Assembly (NCBI GenBank): GCA_024279945.1
Contig: JAJRRA010000039.1
Location: 1-64,000, forward strand
DNA from: Gammaproteobacteria bacterium
Lineage (GTDB): Bacteria > Pseudomonadota > Gammaproteobacteria > Xanthomonadales > SZUA-36
Reading direction: 5' to 3'
DNA: 64,000 bases
The notes beneath the pieces are model-generated. The model was not told the DNA's origin and made no database searches. It saw only the letters and a program-made list of their open reading frames with translations. A program made the translations under genes and the position numbers. Shown here piece by piece: positions 15,560 through 23,896 of the stretch; the first letter of the stretch is position 1, and each line of letters starts with the position of its first letter.

Positions 15560-17986
15560 CTAGTCATCTATTATCCTCACGACCCGAAAACCGGTAAAGT
15601 CGTTGCGGTCGCCGGTTTTCAGATTGAAACGTGCAGGCAGCCTGATTTCTTTGGTCCCGGTGAACCAGGAGCCACCACGGGTCATCCGGGAACTGCAAAT
15701 TCCCCGGTTCCAGGCGCTGCCGTCCGCCGGTCCGTCGAGGTAGGAAAGATTCATGCAATCCAGCGTCCATTCCGCCACGTTGCCGATGACGTCAAAAAGT
15801 CCGAATTGATTGCTTCTGAATGAGCCCACGGGCAGGGTTTCCATCACCGCCGTATCTTCGCAGGACTCGTGTTGCCAGCGGAACCCCGTTTCGCTGCCGG
15901 CGATGTTGCCAAACTCACAGACGCGGGAAGGATCGCCGCCAAGCCAATCACTTTCCTCGCCGGCCCGCGCGAAATATTCCCATTCACTTTCACTCGGCAG
16001 GCGGTAGGACTGCCCGGTTTTTTTGCTCAGCCAGGTGACATACTCCTGTGCATCGTTCCAGGACACCATGATGACCGGCCGGGAAGCTCTCCCCCAGCCA
16101 TTGTCCCGCGGGCGGGTGGTACAGCCGCCGGCTTCTACGCATTGATCCCACTGCTGCAGCGTTATTTCAAAAACTCCTACCGCAAACGGTTCCGCGATGG
16201 TGACCATTCTGCGGGGTTTTTCCTTTTTCAGCGCCAGCGGTTCAGATTCTTCCGAACCCTGCCAGAAGGAACCGGCAGGCACCACCATCATGGTCGGACA
16301 GTCCGCGCAGTCCCGGAATGTCTTGCCGGGTCGTAGCGTTAGCTGGTCGATGGCCTCCATTGCCGAGGCGACTTTTCGTCCGCTCGGAAAGGCGCTGATA
16401 TAGGTCTGGTACGCTTCGATGGTGTTTAGCCTGGTAGCAGATTCAAAGCTACGCAGATCGTTGATCTCGTCATTCAGGCGGCGACGCAGCTTGTGAGCCT
16501 CTTCAGCATGCAGCCCGCCCGGCCGGTTCGACAGGTATTCGTCCATGGCGTCAATGGTTCTTGTTTTCCGGGCAGCTTCCCATGCCTGGTCATCCTGGCG
16601 CCTGTTTTTCTGTTCTTGCCGTTCTGCTTCTTTCCGGGCGAGTTCAAGCTCATTTTGCAAAATCCGGGCGTCGGTCTTGTGCAAGCCTCCGGGGAATTGC
16701 TCCAGGTGGGCCTCAATAGCGGATTCGGTCCCATCCGCTTTGGCCGCTTGCCAGGCTTTTTCGTCCAGTGCATCCAGTAGCGTTCTGGCCTGTGCCTGGT
16801 GGAACGACTGTGGGAAATCCTGCAGGAATAACTGGTAGGCATAGGCTGTATCCGCCTCCAGCGCGGCCTGCCAGCGTATCCGCTCCTGCGGCGATACTTC
16901 GGCTTCTTGAGTCAGTGCAGACTCCGATGATAAACCCTTTTTTCCGCTTGTATCGCCGGTTCCATCGTCGCTAAGCAGGTAGATGGCAGCGGTAGTGATA
17001 AGTACCAGGAAAATACCCAGCAGAATGATCGGAAGCCACTCTCTTCCTTCCTGCTCAATCCCCGCCGGGAGCCCCGCAGTCGTGGATACCTGGCCTGGTA
17101 TTGTCCTGTCGAACGAGGAACGCCATTGAGACACGCTTTGCGGACGTGATTCCGGGTTTACCGCCAGGCCTTGGCCAAGCGCATCCAGCAGTCCGCCAAA
17201 TTCCCGTTCTGAAACCAGACTGGTGAGTGGCTGAAGCGGATCCGGATCCCCTTGTGAAAGCGCCCGTTGCCGCTGGGTGGCTGCCACCGGGACCTGGCCG
17301 GTGATGGATCGGTACAGCGTGGCCGCGAGGCCGTAAATATCCGTCCAGGGACCGATTTGGCCGTTGTCGTCAGATTGCTCCACCGCTGCGTAGCCTTCAC
17401 TGCCCAATTTCCAGCGATTGGCGGGGCCGCTGCCCAGCCTTTGTCCTGCTGCACCAAAATCCAGCAGGATAGGGGAACCGTTGTCGGTAATGTAAATGTT
17501 GGCCGGCTTGATGTCCTGGTGCGTCACTCCCTGCTGGTGGATATATTCAAGTGCATCCAACAGGGGTGGAATAAGTGCACGGGCTTCGTCAGATGTCAAT
17601 GTACCGCTTCGCCGCAGCAGCGTATGTAGTGCCTCTCCCCGGTAGTAAGGCATCAGCAGGTAGGCAGTACCGTTGGCTTCGAAACACCTGAACACCTTGA
17701 CGACGTTGGGATGGTCCAGTGGCGCCACAGTGCGCCCCTCAGTGAGAAAATGTCTCAGGCCCGCGGTGAAGCGTGCTGAGGAGGTTTCACTGGCGGCTTG
17801 CAGGCTGCCGTCTTCCCGGCGCACGGCATGTTCACGGGGCAAGTATTCCTTGAGCGCAAAAGACTGTCCCAGCACCTCGTCGGTCACAAGATAGGTGATA
17901 CCGAATGCACCTTGCCCCAGCACCCGGTCGATCCGCAGTTTGTCCACCATAGTGCCAGGGGGCAGTGGCAGTGATATTTCGCTCAT
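15560..17986 (-). CDS. Membrane Ser/Thr protein kinase with helical repeats and C-terminal FGE/SUMF1-like domain
   Basis: 808 residues. A Hanks-type kinase domain (1-295) has the glycine loop GQGAFG (24-29), ATP lysine K46, catalytic loop HQDIKPAN (156-163) with D158 and N163, and DFG at 176-178. The usual HRD arginine is Q157, so this is a non-RD kinase. A transmembrane helix lies at about 318-338. Outside it are four ~40-residue repeats of the form W-A...A-YL..FPGG.H...A (about 390-550), then an FGE-sulfatase/SUMF1 domain (556-806). That domain keeps RLPSESEWEYFARAG, GNVAEW, RGGSW and GFRVVR but lacks the cysteine pair after RGGSW that real formylglycine-generating enzymes need. It is probably a ligand-binding rather than catalytic ectodomain. 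It overlaps the upstream FHA gene by 4 bp. Confidence 0.88.
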   Translation of the reverse strand: MSEISLPLPPGTMVDKLRIDRVLGQGAFGITYLVTDEVLGQSFALKEYLPREHAVRREDGSLQAASETSSARFTAGLRHFLTEGRTVAPLDHPNVVKVFRCFEANGTAYLLMPYYRGEALHTLLRRSGTLTSDEARALIPPLLDALEYIHQQGVTHQDIKPANIYITDNGSPILLDFGAAGQRLGSGPANRWKLGSEGYAAVEQSDDNGQIGPWTDIYGLAATLYRSITGQVPVAATQRQRALSQGDPDPLQPLTSLVSEREFGGLLDALGQGLAVNPESRPQSVSQWRSSFDRTIPGQVSTTAGLPAGIEQEGREWLPIILLGIFLVLITTAAIYLLSDDGTGDTSGKKGLSSESALTQEAEVSPQERIRWQAALEADTAYAYQLFLQDFPQSFHQAQARTLLDALDEKAWQAAKADGTESAIEAHLEQFPGGLHKTDARILQNELELARKEAERQEQKNRRQDDQAWEAARKTRTIDAMDEYLSNRPGGLHAEEAHKLRRRLNDEINDLRSFESATRLNTIEAYQTYISAFPSGRKVASAMEAIDQLTLRPGKTFRDCADCPTMMVVPAGSFWQGSEESEPLALKKEKPRRMVTIAEPFAVGVFEITLQQWDQCVEAGGCTTRPRDNGWGRASRPVIMVSWNDAQEYVTWLSKKTGQSYRLPSESEWEYFARAGEESDWLGGDPSRVCEFGNIAGSETGFRWQHESCEDTAVMETLPVGSFRSNQFGLFDVIGNVAEWTLDCMNLSYLDGPADGSAWNRGICSSRMTRGGSWFTGTKEIRLPARFNLKTGDRNDFTGFRVVRIIDD

Positions 17987-19464
17987 CTGTTGTCAGCCGG
18001 GATGATGCTGTAGCTGAAGCGGGCATTTCCCAGGATGATGACATCACCCGCTTCGATATACATGGTTTCGTCTTCGAGGCAGGGAATGCCGTTAATCGAG
18101 GTACCGTTGCTTGATCCCAGGTCGGTAATCGTCAGCATTTCACCGGTCCCATTCAGGCGGACATGTTGTCTGCTGACTGCGGCGCTATCAATATTGATAT
18201 CAGAATTTCCTCTGCCGAGCACGATATTGATGGCGTTTCGGCTGACTTCGCAGCTTTGTCTGAAGGTTGTCCCGTCCGTCAGGATTCCCTCGATCACCAG
18301 CAGGCTGTCCAGTCCCGGGACCTGATAATCCTCGTCTGTGTTGATGTCCCTGGCCGGGGAAGGCGGAGCCTGTTTTTTCGTTGCCGTGTGCGTTGCATTC
18401 AGGTTTCTGTTGTTGCGGATCCAGTACAGCGCAAAGGCAGAACCCAGCAGGAGGATAGCCGCCAGTAACCAGGCCCAGACCGGTACGCCACTGTCTTCCT
18501 GCGCACTTCCTGTTTTCGTATCTTCGGGTGTGTGAGATTCTTCCGGCGGTGGCGGCACCTCGAGCTCAGGCAGAGCTTCCTCTTCCAGGTCAGGCTCAGC
18601 GACTGTTGGGTTTTCTTCCGTGTTGGTTTCTTCATCCAGTGCTGCCTCCGGTTCAGGTGGTGCTACTTCTTGTTCCGGCGGTGCGGGCTCTGGCTGGGGT
18701 TCTTGCTTTGGCTCATCCATCGTTTCGGCAGCGATTTCCGGTTCGGTTTCCACTGCAGCGGGTAATGGTTCGCAGGGTGTCTCGGTGACATCGATCTGCA
18801 TCTGGTTCAGGATCGCCAGCAAACTCTTCTTCCAGTGGTAGCGGGGCGCTTGCGAGACAGACATGCTTTGAACGCCATCAGCCGAACTGTATCCGGTCAG
18901 GTTGCCGCATACATCCACGATCGGACCGCTGACATTGGGTAGAGGTGTATCACTGGAAAGGACAAATTTATCATTTTCCGGAAGGATGGACACGGTGGCT
19001 GTGACATCCAGTGGGGGGGCACCCTGTTCGATCTGTTCTGCCGGCGGGAAAGCTCGCAAGCGTATGGACTTGCCGTCCGCCAACTTGTCTACTGAAAAGC
19101 GGGCAGCATTTCGTTTTAGTGACTTGACCGAAAGAACCATCAAACCCTGCTCCGGAAACCGCTGCTCAATTCGGGCTGGCCTGCCGTTACGGATGATGTC
19201 TGTGCCGCCGTCCAGTACGATGATTTCATCATCTGCTGAAGCAAAATTATCTGTCACCAGCACCAGGCCTGTGTCCGAAATCACCACGCCTGTCGTGGGT
19301 TCAACCAGGGACGCTGAAACCAGCTTGAGTACCGGTACGATCCATGCTGGCATTGAATCGGCATGAGACAGTGTTGTCGGAGCCGGATTTTGGCTGTAAC
19401 ACAAGCCTGAACCCGCAGCCAGGCAGCCACAGCAAATGGAAATGATGAAATATTTAATCCTCAT
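17983..19464 (-). CDS. Membrane protein: degenerate trypsin-like ectodomain, Pro/Glu linker, TM helix, cytoplasmic FHA domain
   Basis: About 493 residues from ATG 19464 (a TTG at 19476 would add four). A signal peptide is followed by a trypsin-like fold (about 40-215) recognisable from GVVISDTGLVLVTDNFA and NVSGPIVDVCGNLTGYS. The histidine position is F74 and the serine position is V178, so it should be proteolytically dead. A Pro/Glu-rich linker (about 230-320), a TM helix (328-348) and an FHA domain (about 405-485; GRGNSD, SRQH, SSNGT) follow. FHA domains read phosphothreonine, so the cytoplasmic end can dock a substrate of the adjacent kinase, whose start overlaps this stop by 4 bp. I infer a sensor or adaptor bridging periplasm and cytoplasm. 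Confidence 0.82.
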   Translation of the reverse strand: MRIKYFIISICCGCLAAGSGLCYSQNPAPTTLSHADSMPAWIVPVLKLVSASLVEPTTGVVISDTGLVLVTDNFASADDEIIVLDGGTDIIRNGRPARIEQRFPEQGLMVLSVKSLKRNAARFSVDKLADGKSIRLRAFPPAEQIEQGAPPLDVTATVSILPENDKFVLSSDTPLPNVSGPIVDVCGNLTGYSSADGVQSMSVSQAPRYHWKKSLLAILNQMQIDVTETPCEPLPAAVETEPEIAAETMDEPKQEPQPEPAPPEQEVAPPEPEAALDEETNTEENPTVAEPDLEEEALPELEVPPPPEESHTPEDTKTGSAQEDSGVPVWAWLLAAILLLGSAFALYWIRNNRNLNATHTATKKQAPPSPARDINTDEDYQVPGLDSLLVIEGILTDGTTFRQSCEVSRNAINIVLGRGNSDINIDSAAVSRQHVRLNGTGEMLTITDLGSSNGTSINGIPCLEDETMYIEAGDVIILGNARFSYSIIPADNR

Positions 19465-19499
19465 CGTGTCAGCCAAACCCGGTTTTTTTACAGTAATTG

Positions 19500-20243
19500 C
19501 TAGGGTGCATAAAGACGGTTTATCAGGTTATCCAGGCAGTACTGACCGGCTCTGTTCAGTGCATTTTCTTCTCTGCCCTGTACCAGATTCTGGATAAAAA
19601 CCAGGATAGCCGCCATTACCAGGGCCAGCAGGGTCGTGCTGAAGGCCACCCCCAGTCGCTCTGTAACCTGGTAAAGCATGTCAGGGCTTTCCACGTTGGC
19701 GCGGTTGCCGGCATAGTTAAGCGCCATCATGATGCCGATTACCGTGCCGATGAAACCCAGCGTTGGAATCAGCCAGGTGATATATCGAATGATGTTGTAG
19801 CGCAGGTCAATTTCATGCAGGTACAACTCCAGGCTCGAGTTAAGCAGTGAGTTGGTCTGGTCTGCGGAGTGGCTCAGGTTGAACCCGAGCACACAGCGCT
19901 CGATCAGGCGTGGTACAAAACAGACTTCGCGGTATTTGCTGTTACGAACCTTCTGGTAAATGGGCGTAATGTCATCACCCGGACGAAGAACGGTTTCCTC
20001 GTCTTCGGGAAGGTAATTCCGGTCGAGTTGACTTTCCTCCAGACGGCCCGCACGCCAGCGAATGGAAAGTTCGCCCAGGCCGACAAAAAACGCCAGCCAC
20101 AGGATATTCTGAATGGTGAATGGCCAGCTTGAGCGCTTGATATCCAGCATGATGGCAGCAGCGTCTGGCGGCAGGATTCGGGCCAGTAAGGCGATTACGA
20201 TGATGGCGCTTATCAGGCTGACAGCAAGAGTGATGTTTCGCAT
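19500..20243 (-). CDS. MotA/TolQ/ExbB-family proton-channel subunit
   Basis: 247 residues with four likely membrane helices (about 5-23, 44-61, 150-173, 189-212). The family core appears as IPTLGFIGTVIGIMMALNYAG and AFSTTLLALVMAAILVF. Proteins of this family form pentameric inner-membrane channels around a dimer of an ExbD/MotB-type subunit and use the proton gradient to do mechanical work. No classical ExbD follows. The nearest candidates are the two VWA proteins at 21616-23480, which begin with an ExbD-like helix. It is preceded by an FHA gene (32-bp gap) and followed by the FHA/pseudo-trypsin gene (35-bp gap), so phospho-dependent control of the channel is plausible. Confidence 0.82.
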   Translation of the reverse strand: MRNITLAVSLISAIIVIALLARILPPDAAAIMLDIKRSSWPFTIQNILWLAFFVGLGELSIRWRAGRLEESQLDRNYLPEDEETVLRPGDDITPIYQKVRNSKYREVCFVPRLIERCVLGFNLSHSADQTNSLLNSSLELYLHEIDLRYNIIRYITWLIPTLGFIGTVIGIMMALNYAGNRANVESPDMLYQVTERLGVAFSTTLLALVMAAILVFIQNLVQGREENALNRAGQYCLDNLINRLYAP

Positions 20244-20275
20244 GGATCAGGGCTTCCTCAATCTGTAGTCGTGCA

Positions 20276-20809
20276 CTATCTGTTTTCTTCAATTTTTCCG
20301 GTGACCGGATTACGCCTTGGATTCTTCAGCACGGTTTTTTGCCTGGGTATCCCGGCAAATGTCTGATTGAATACCAGGGGTTTGCCGCGGACGGACCAGC
20401 CTTCCCGCAGGCGCACACGCACTTTGTTACCAAAGGCTTCAATCAAGCGGTCGAGCGGTACTTCTATGGCGCCAAACCGAATACGGTCCCGGGTTCCCAG
20501 GCCCACCTTCCGAATCCGGATCCAGCGTTCATTCCGATGCAGGAAAGTTCCATTGGCGGAGTTATTGTCGTGTATGGCCAGATAGCCTTCTTCTGTGACA
20601 TGAATGCTGGCATGCATGCGTGAAACCGAGGCATGATCCAGCGTGATATCACACTCACTGCTACGACCAATGGTTTTTGTTTTCATCAACTGCTGTGCCA
20701 TGTACTTCGGGGTATTTGCATAGATCCGTGGTGAGCTTGAATTTGCTTGTTCAGGGGCACTGATTTCATGCAGCATTGTTATCCGGTTTTGACAGACTCT
20801 ATGATACAT
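20276..20809 (-). CDS. Cytoplasmic FHA-domain protein
   Basis: 177 residues, no signal peptide. An FHA domain spans about 45-125 with the phosphothreonine-binding set GRSSECD, SRMHA and NNSANGTF. The C-terminal ~50 residues are basic and unassigned (RVRLREGW..., PRRNPVTGKIEENR). The start at ATG 20809 is backed by AAGGTG about 8 bp upstream; an ATG at 20776 is possible. It is the first gene of the group FHA, proton channel, pseudo-trypsin-FHA, kinase, and is divergent from another FHA gene after 16 bp. It is probably a phosphopeptide reader for the kinase encoded three genes on. Confidence 0.8.
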   Translation of the reverse strand: MYHRVCQNRITMLHEISAPEQANSSSPRIYANTPKYMAQQLMKTKTIGRSSECDITLDHASVSRMHASIHVTEEGYLAIHDNNSANGTFLHRNERWIRIRKVGLGTRDRIRFGAIEVPLDRLIEAFGNKVRVRLREGWSVRGKPLVFNQTFAGIPRQKTVLKNPRRNPVTGKIEENR

Positions 20810-20825
20810 TGTTACACCTTAACGG

Positions 20826-21491
20826 ATGGTTAAGCCGCCGTATGGGATCAGGACCCGTTTAAAGACGATGGTATTTCATCGAAAAAAATCTTCTTCAGGA
20901 ACCTCGCCAGGCCTGCCTCGTTCGCGAAGCCGGGAAAAATCCGGAAAAACTTCGGCTAGTGCGGACTCTGCACTTGAAAATCCGCTGGCACGCCGCTTCC
21001 AGGCAGATGAAGAACCAGATACTTCAGACCTGGAGCCCGCAGACGGGTTCCATGATACGGCAGGCCAGCAGCAGGACGTGCCCACAACGCGAATCCTTTC
21101 CACTGACAGTGGAGATGAAACCCTGCCTGAAAGGCAGGTGATCAAGGATCCGGTATCCGGTTTTCTTGTCGTCATTTCCGGACCGGGGCGAGGCAGCGTA
21201 TCCATGCTCCGCTACGGCAAAAATTCAATCGGCCGTGATGTTTCACAAGCCATTGCACTGGATTACGGCGACAGCCGGATATCCCGCGAGCGCCATTGCA
21301 CTATTACCTATGATCCGGTTACCCGGAAATTTTATCTGCAAGCGGGTGAAGGAGTAAACCTCACCTATCTCGACGGTCAGCCCGTACTCGCTGTTACCCA
21401 ACTGATTGCGGGAAGCCATATCCGGGTGGGTGATACGGAACTGCGTTTCGTCGCCCTGTGCGGTAAAGACTTCGACTGGACGGAAGACTAA
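20826..21491 (+). CDS. FHA-domain protein with disordered N-terminus
   Basis: 221 residues. The first ~115 residues are polar and disordered, rich in S, R, D and E. The C-terminal part is a divergent FHA domain (about 125-212): SIGRDVSQAI, SRISRERHCTI and a VNLTYLDG segment keep the key Arg, Ser-x-x-His and Asn positions. The start could be ATG 20826 or ATG 20868; neither has a strong ribosome binding site. It is the only plus-strand gene inside the minus-strand kinase/VWA block, divergent from the other FHA gene and convergent with the VWA genes. Its Ser/Thr-rich N-terminus could itself be a kinase target. Confidence 0.72.
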   Translation: MVKPPYGIRTRLKTMVFHRKKSSSGTSPGLPRSRSREKSGKTSASADSALENPLARRFQADEEPDTSDLEPADGFHDTAGQQQDVPTTRILSTDSGDETLPERQVIKDPVSGFLVVISGPGRGSVSMLRYGKNSIGRDVSQAIALDYGDSRISRERHCTITYDPVTRKFYLQAGEGVNLTYLDGQPVLAVTQLIAGSHIRVGDTELRFVALCGKDFDWTED

Positions 21492-21615
21492 AGTGAATTC
21501 CGGCAAGCACAGTCACTCTTTCCGGCTATTCAGAGTTCTGCAAACAGCCTCCTTACTTCGGAGCGGCGCCCCTGACCAAGAAAGCCAACGCGAACAAGCC
21601 CGCTGGAATTCGGAG

Positions 21616-22554
21616 TTAATCGGCAAGAGCCATGAATCCACCGGAGTTGGCTCGGGCCAGTGATTCCATGAACTCTACAGTGCCACGGTATTTAAAGTAG
21701 TCACCCACGGTGACCGAATGAATCTCGACAGCTTTGGAGTTGGATACTGTAATACTGCGTATCAGCCGACCGGGTGAAAGGCCGTTATTGAAAGCCGGGT
21801 TGGGTAAACCATCGCTGATCAGAATAATAGCTTCAGCAGGGCTGGAAAAGGCTTGGGCAAAAGCATTGAGTAGGGAGGATGAACCTTTGAATTTGCCGGA
21901 AAGGCTTTGCAGGAAGCCCACCGCTTCAGAGCGGCTTCGGTCTGTCATTCTGGCCAGCTTGCCCCCAACCGGCCAGCGATAGTACTTCGGTCCGGAATCC
22001 AGTTGCTGGAAACCAAGGATGCCAAATTCATAGCCAGCTTGCAGTGAATCCATCGCCCGGATAACGGTACGCCTTACCAGGGCCTCATGACCTGCCAGGT
22101 AGCTGTTCATGTCCACCAGGAACAGGATTCGTTTCTTGTTGGTCTTCAGACCCAGGAACCGGAACGTGACCTGGTTACTGCCGGCCTTGTCCGGAGTGAC
22201 AATCGGGCTGGGCGGTGGCGGCGGGGCCTGGTCATTTCTGGCCTGTTGTTCGGCTTTGAGGGTTTCCAGCTCGCTGGAGACGATCTCCTGCTCGGCCTGC
22301 ATTTCTTCCTGCCGGGTCTGGGCCGCTTGCAATGCTTCAAGAATGTCCTTCTCGCCCTGTGCGGTCTCATTGAGCAGGGCTTGTGTCTTGCCGGCAAGCT
22401 GTTCGAGAAACGCCAGGTCACCCTCGGAGCGAACTTCCTTCTGGTAATCCGGCATGAGGATGATCGTGATGATGATGAATGCACCCATGGCGGATGCGAA
22501 CAGGTCAACCGCCGACAGGGAATAGATTTCAAAATTACGCGTACGCGACCTCAC
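21616..22554 (-). CDS. ExbD-like membrane-anchored VWA protein with degenerate MIDAS
   Basis: 312 residues. A single N-terminal helix (about 14-36, SAVDLFASAMGAFIIITIIL) carries an acidic residue, D17, at its start, as ExbD/MotB proteins do. A coiled coil (about 45-105) and a Pro-rich linker follow. The VWA fold (about 130-312) keeps ILFLVDMN and LISDGLPN. The metal-site motif DxSxS has become D148-M-N150-S-Y152, so metal-dependent binding is probably lost or altered. It overlaps the upstream, intact VWA gene by 4 bp and shares its layout throughout, so the pair arose by duplication and may form a heterodimer. Confidence 0.8.
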   Translation of the reverse strand: MRSRTRNFEIYSLSAVDLFASAMGAFIIITIILMPDYQKEVRSEGDLAFLEQLAGKTQALLNETAQGEKDILEALQAAQTRQEEMQAEQEIVSSELETLKAEQQARNDQAPPPPPSPIVTPDKAGSNQVTFRFLGLKTNKKRILFLVDMNSYLAGHEALVRRTVIRAMDSLQAGYEFGILGFQQLDSGPKYYRWPVGGKLARMTDRSRSEAVGFLQSLSGKFKGSSSLLNAFAQAFSSPAEAIILISDGLPNPAFNNGLSPGRLIRSITVSNSKAVEIHSVTVGDYFKYRGTVEFMESLARANSGGFMALAD

Positions 22555-23480
22555 CGGGACACTCCGACGAAGTCTCCGCCGTTCTGTTTTGCAAGTTCCT
22601 GCAGAAACATGACCAGTCCACGGTTTTGCGTGTAGTCGCCAATGGCGACCGTATGAATTTCCTTGCCTTCAAAGCGATTGAGACTTGCAATATCCTGGAT
22701 GATGAACCCCGGAGAATTGTCCGGTTCACCGTCACTCATCAGAATGATGGACTTAGCGGGGTATTGCATGGCGGACAGCAGAGCATAATGTGTGGGTGTT
22801 GAACCGGAGAAGCGACGCGCAAGGGATTCAGTGAATGCCCTGGCGACTTCCAGGTTTTCGGGTGTCGCCTGCACCAGACTTCTGCCGTCCGGATAATTCC
22901 ACAGCACCGGGGAAGGGTTTCCCTGGTATCCAATAATGGCGAATTCGTTAGACTCATCCAGTGGTTTGAGTATCTCCAGCACGGATTTGATCATCAGGGA
23001 AGCATAGGAGAGCATGCTGCCGGACATGTCAATGACTATGACGAATGACTTGGCTTCTGTTGCCAGCCCGAGGATGGAAAACTCAACCCCTGCGGTTAAG
23101 GCCTCCGGCTCAGGTTCTTCGATAATTTCCTCAACCGGTTCGGGGGCAGGAACGGGTACTTCCGCGAGTTGGGTCTTGATATCGGCCATTTGGTTCCGGA
23201 TGCGTGATATCCGGGCCTCGATGCCCTGGTTCACCATGTTGAGTTCCTGCAGTTCACTTTGTGCAACACGCTGGTTGGCAAGCAAGTCTTCGATTTTCCC
23301 GGCCGCCAGCCGGCGCTGTTGCATAATGTCCTCAGTTTTTGAATAGGCGGCGTCACTGCCGGCGTTTTGATAATAGGGAAAGAGCAACATCACCAGTAAA
23401 ATGAAAGCACCCAGAGCCGAAGCAAACAGATCGATTGCGGATGTGCTGAAAACTGCAGTATTTCGGTCAGGAGTTCGCAT
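22551..23480 (-). CDS. ExbD-like membrane-anchored VWA protein with intact MIDAS
   Basis: 309 residues. The N-terminal helix SAIDLFASALGAFILLVMLLF (14-34) has D17 at the position of the protonatable Asp of ExbD/MotB helices. Then come a coiled coil (about 50-105), an acidic Pro/Glu linker (108-127) and a VWA domain (about 130-309). The metal-site motif is complete: D151-M-S153-G-S155, a threonine in STPTHYALL, and LMSDGEPD. The domain should be periplasmic if the helix is oriented as in ExbD. It is the first gene of a two-gene operon and is divergent from the CHAT-like gene across 416 bp. Other VWA/channel pairs exist in bacteria, but I cannot name a characterised homologue. Confidence 0.82.
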   Translation of the reverse strand: MRTPDRNTAVFSTSAIDLFASALGAFILLVMLLFPYYQNAGSDAAYSKTEDIMQQRRLAAGKIEDLLANQRVAQSELQELNMVNQGIEARISRIRNQMADIKTQLAEVPVPAPEPVEEIIEEPEPEALTAGVEFSILGLATEAKSFVIVIDMSGSMLSYASLMIKSVLEILKPLDESNEFAIIGYQGNPSPVLWNYPDGRSLVQATPENLEVARAFTESLARRFSGSTPTHYALLSAMQYPAKSIILMSDGEPDNSPGFIIQDIASLNRFEGKEIHTVAIGDYTQNRGLVMFLQELAKQNGGDFVGVSR

Positions 23481-23896
23481 GGATCAATCAGGCGGCCAGC
23501 CGCTATAGGTTAGTGCAAGCTATCAAAAAGTGCGCGGAGGGGCAACGGGGCTGAGTAACCCCGAACCGGGGCCAGACTACTTTATTCCGGGAATAGCCTC
23601 TAATTGCAGCAAGGCCAGCCTGGAAAATATGCTCTGACCCCAGTCCGAAGCGCGAAGCGATATCAGTCTGGTTCATCACCAAATACCGTCAAGCATTTCA
23701 ATCACGTAGCCCGCTTCGCCAGTTTGATGACGGCGTTGGTAACAGAGCCCGCTCCGCCCGTTCGAACGGGGCCAGGGTCGAGAACCTGACCCCGGCCCTG
23801 GAAACATATAATATTTATCGTCTTTTACGGAAAATTGTTTCAGCTTATGATAGTGCATGAAGTATGTGGGCTTGCTAATAAGAAGCCAGGGATACC
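23481..23896. other. 416-bp divergent intergenic region with palindromic repeat remnants
   Basis: No gene is supported here. The region separates the VWA operon (minus) from the CHAT-like gene (plus) and must hold both promoters. It contains an imperfect palindrome at 23768-23801 (outer arms CCAGGG/CCCTGG, inner CCTGACCCC) and short GC-rich hairpin-like pieces near 23545-23575. The CCTGACCC core is shared with the inverted repeat at 9497-9548. The last ~90 bp before the plus-strand gene are AT-rich and promoter-like, without a convincing -35/-10 pair. Confidence 0.5.

Noticed and set aside
15560-16270. Functional formylglycine-generating enzyme (sulfatase activation)
   Set aside because: The required cysteines after RGGSW are absent and no sulfatase gene lies in the window.
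20780-20826. TTGACA near 20789 as a plus-strand -35 box for the FHA gene
   Set aside because: No acceptable -10 hexamer is found at 16-18 bp spacing.
19500-23480. Assignment to a Zorya-type defence system (ZorA/ZorB motor)
   Set aside because: The ExbB-like and ExbD-like pairing is reminiscent, but the VWA proteins lack an OmpA-like peptidoglycan-binding domain, and no ZorC, ZorD or ZorE helicase/nuclease gene is present.
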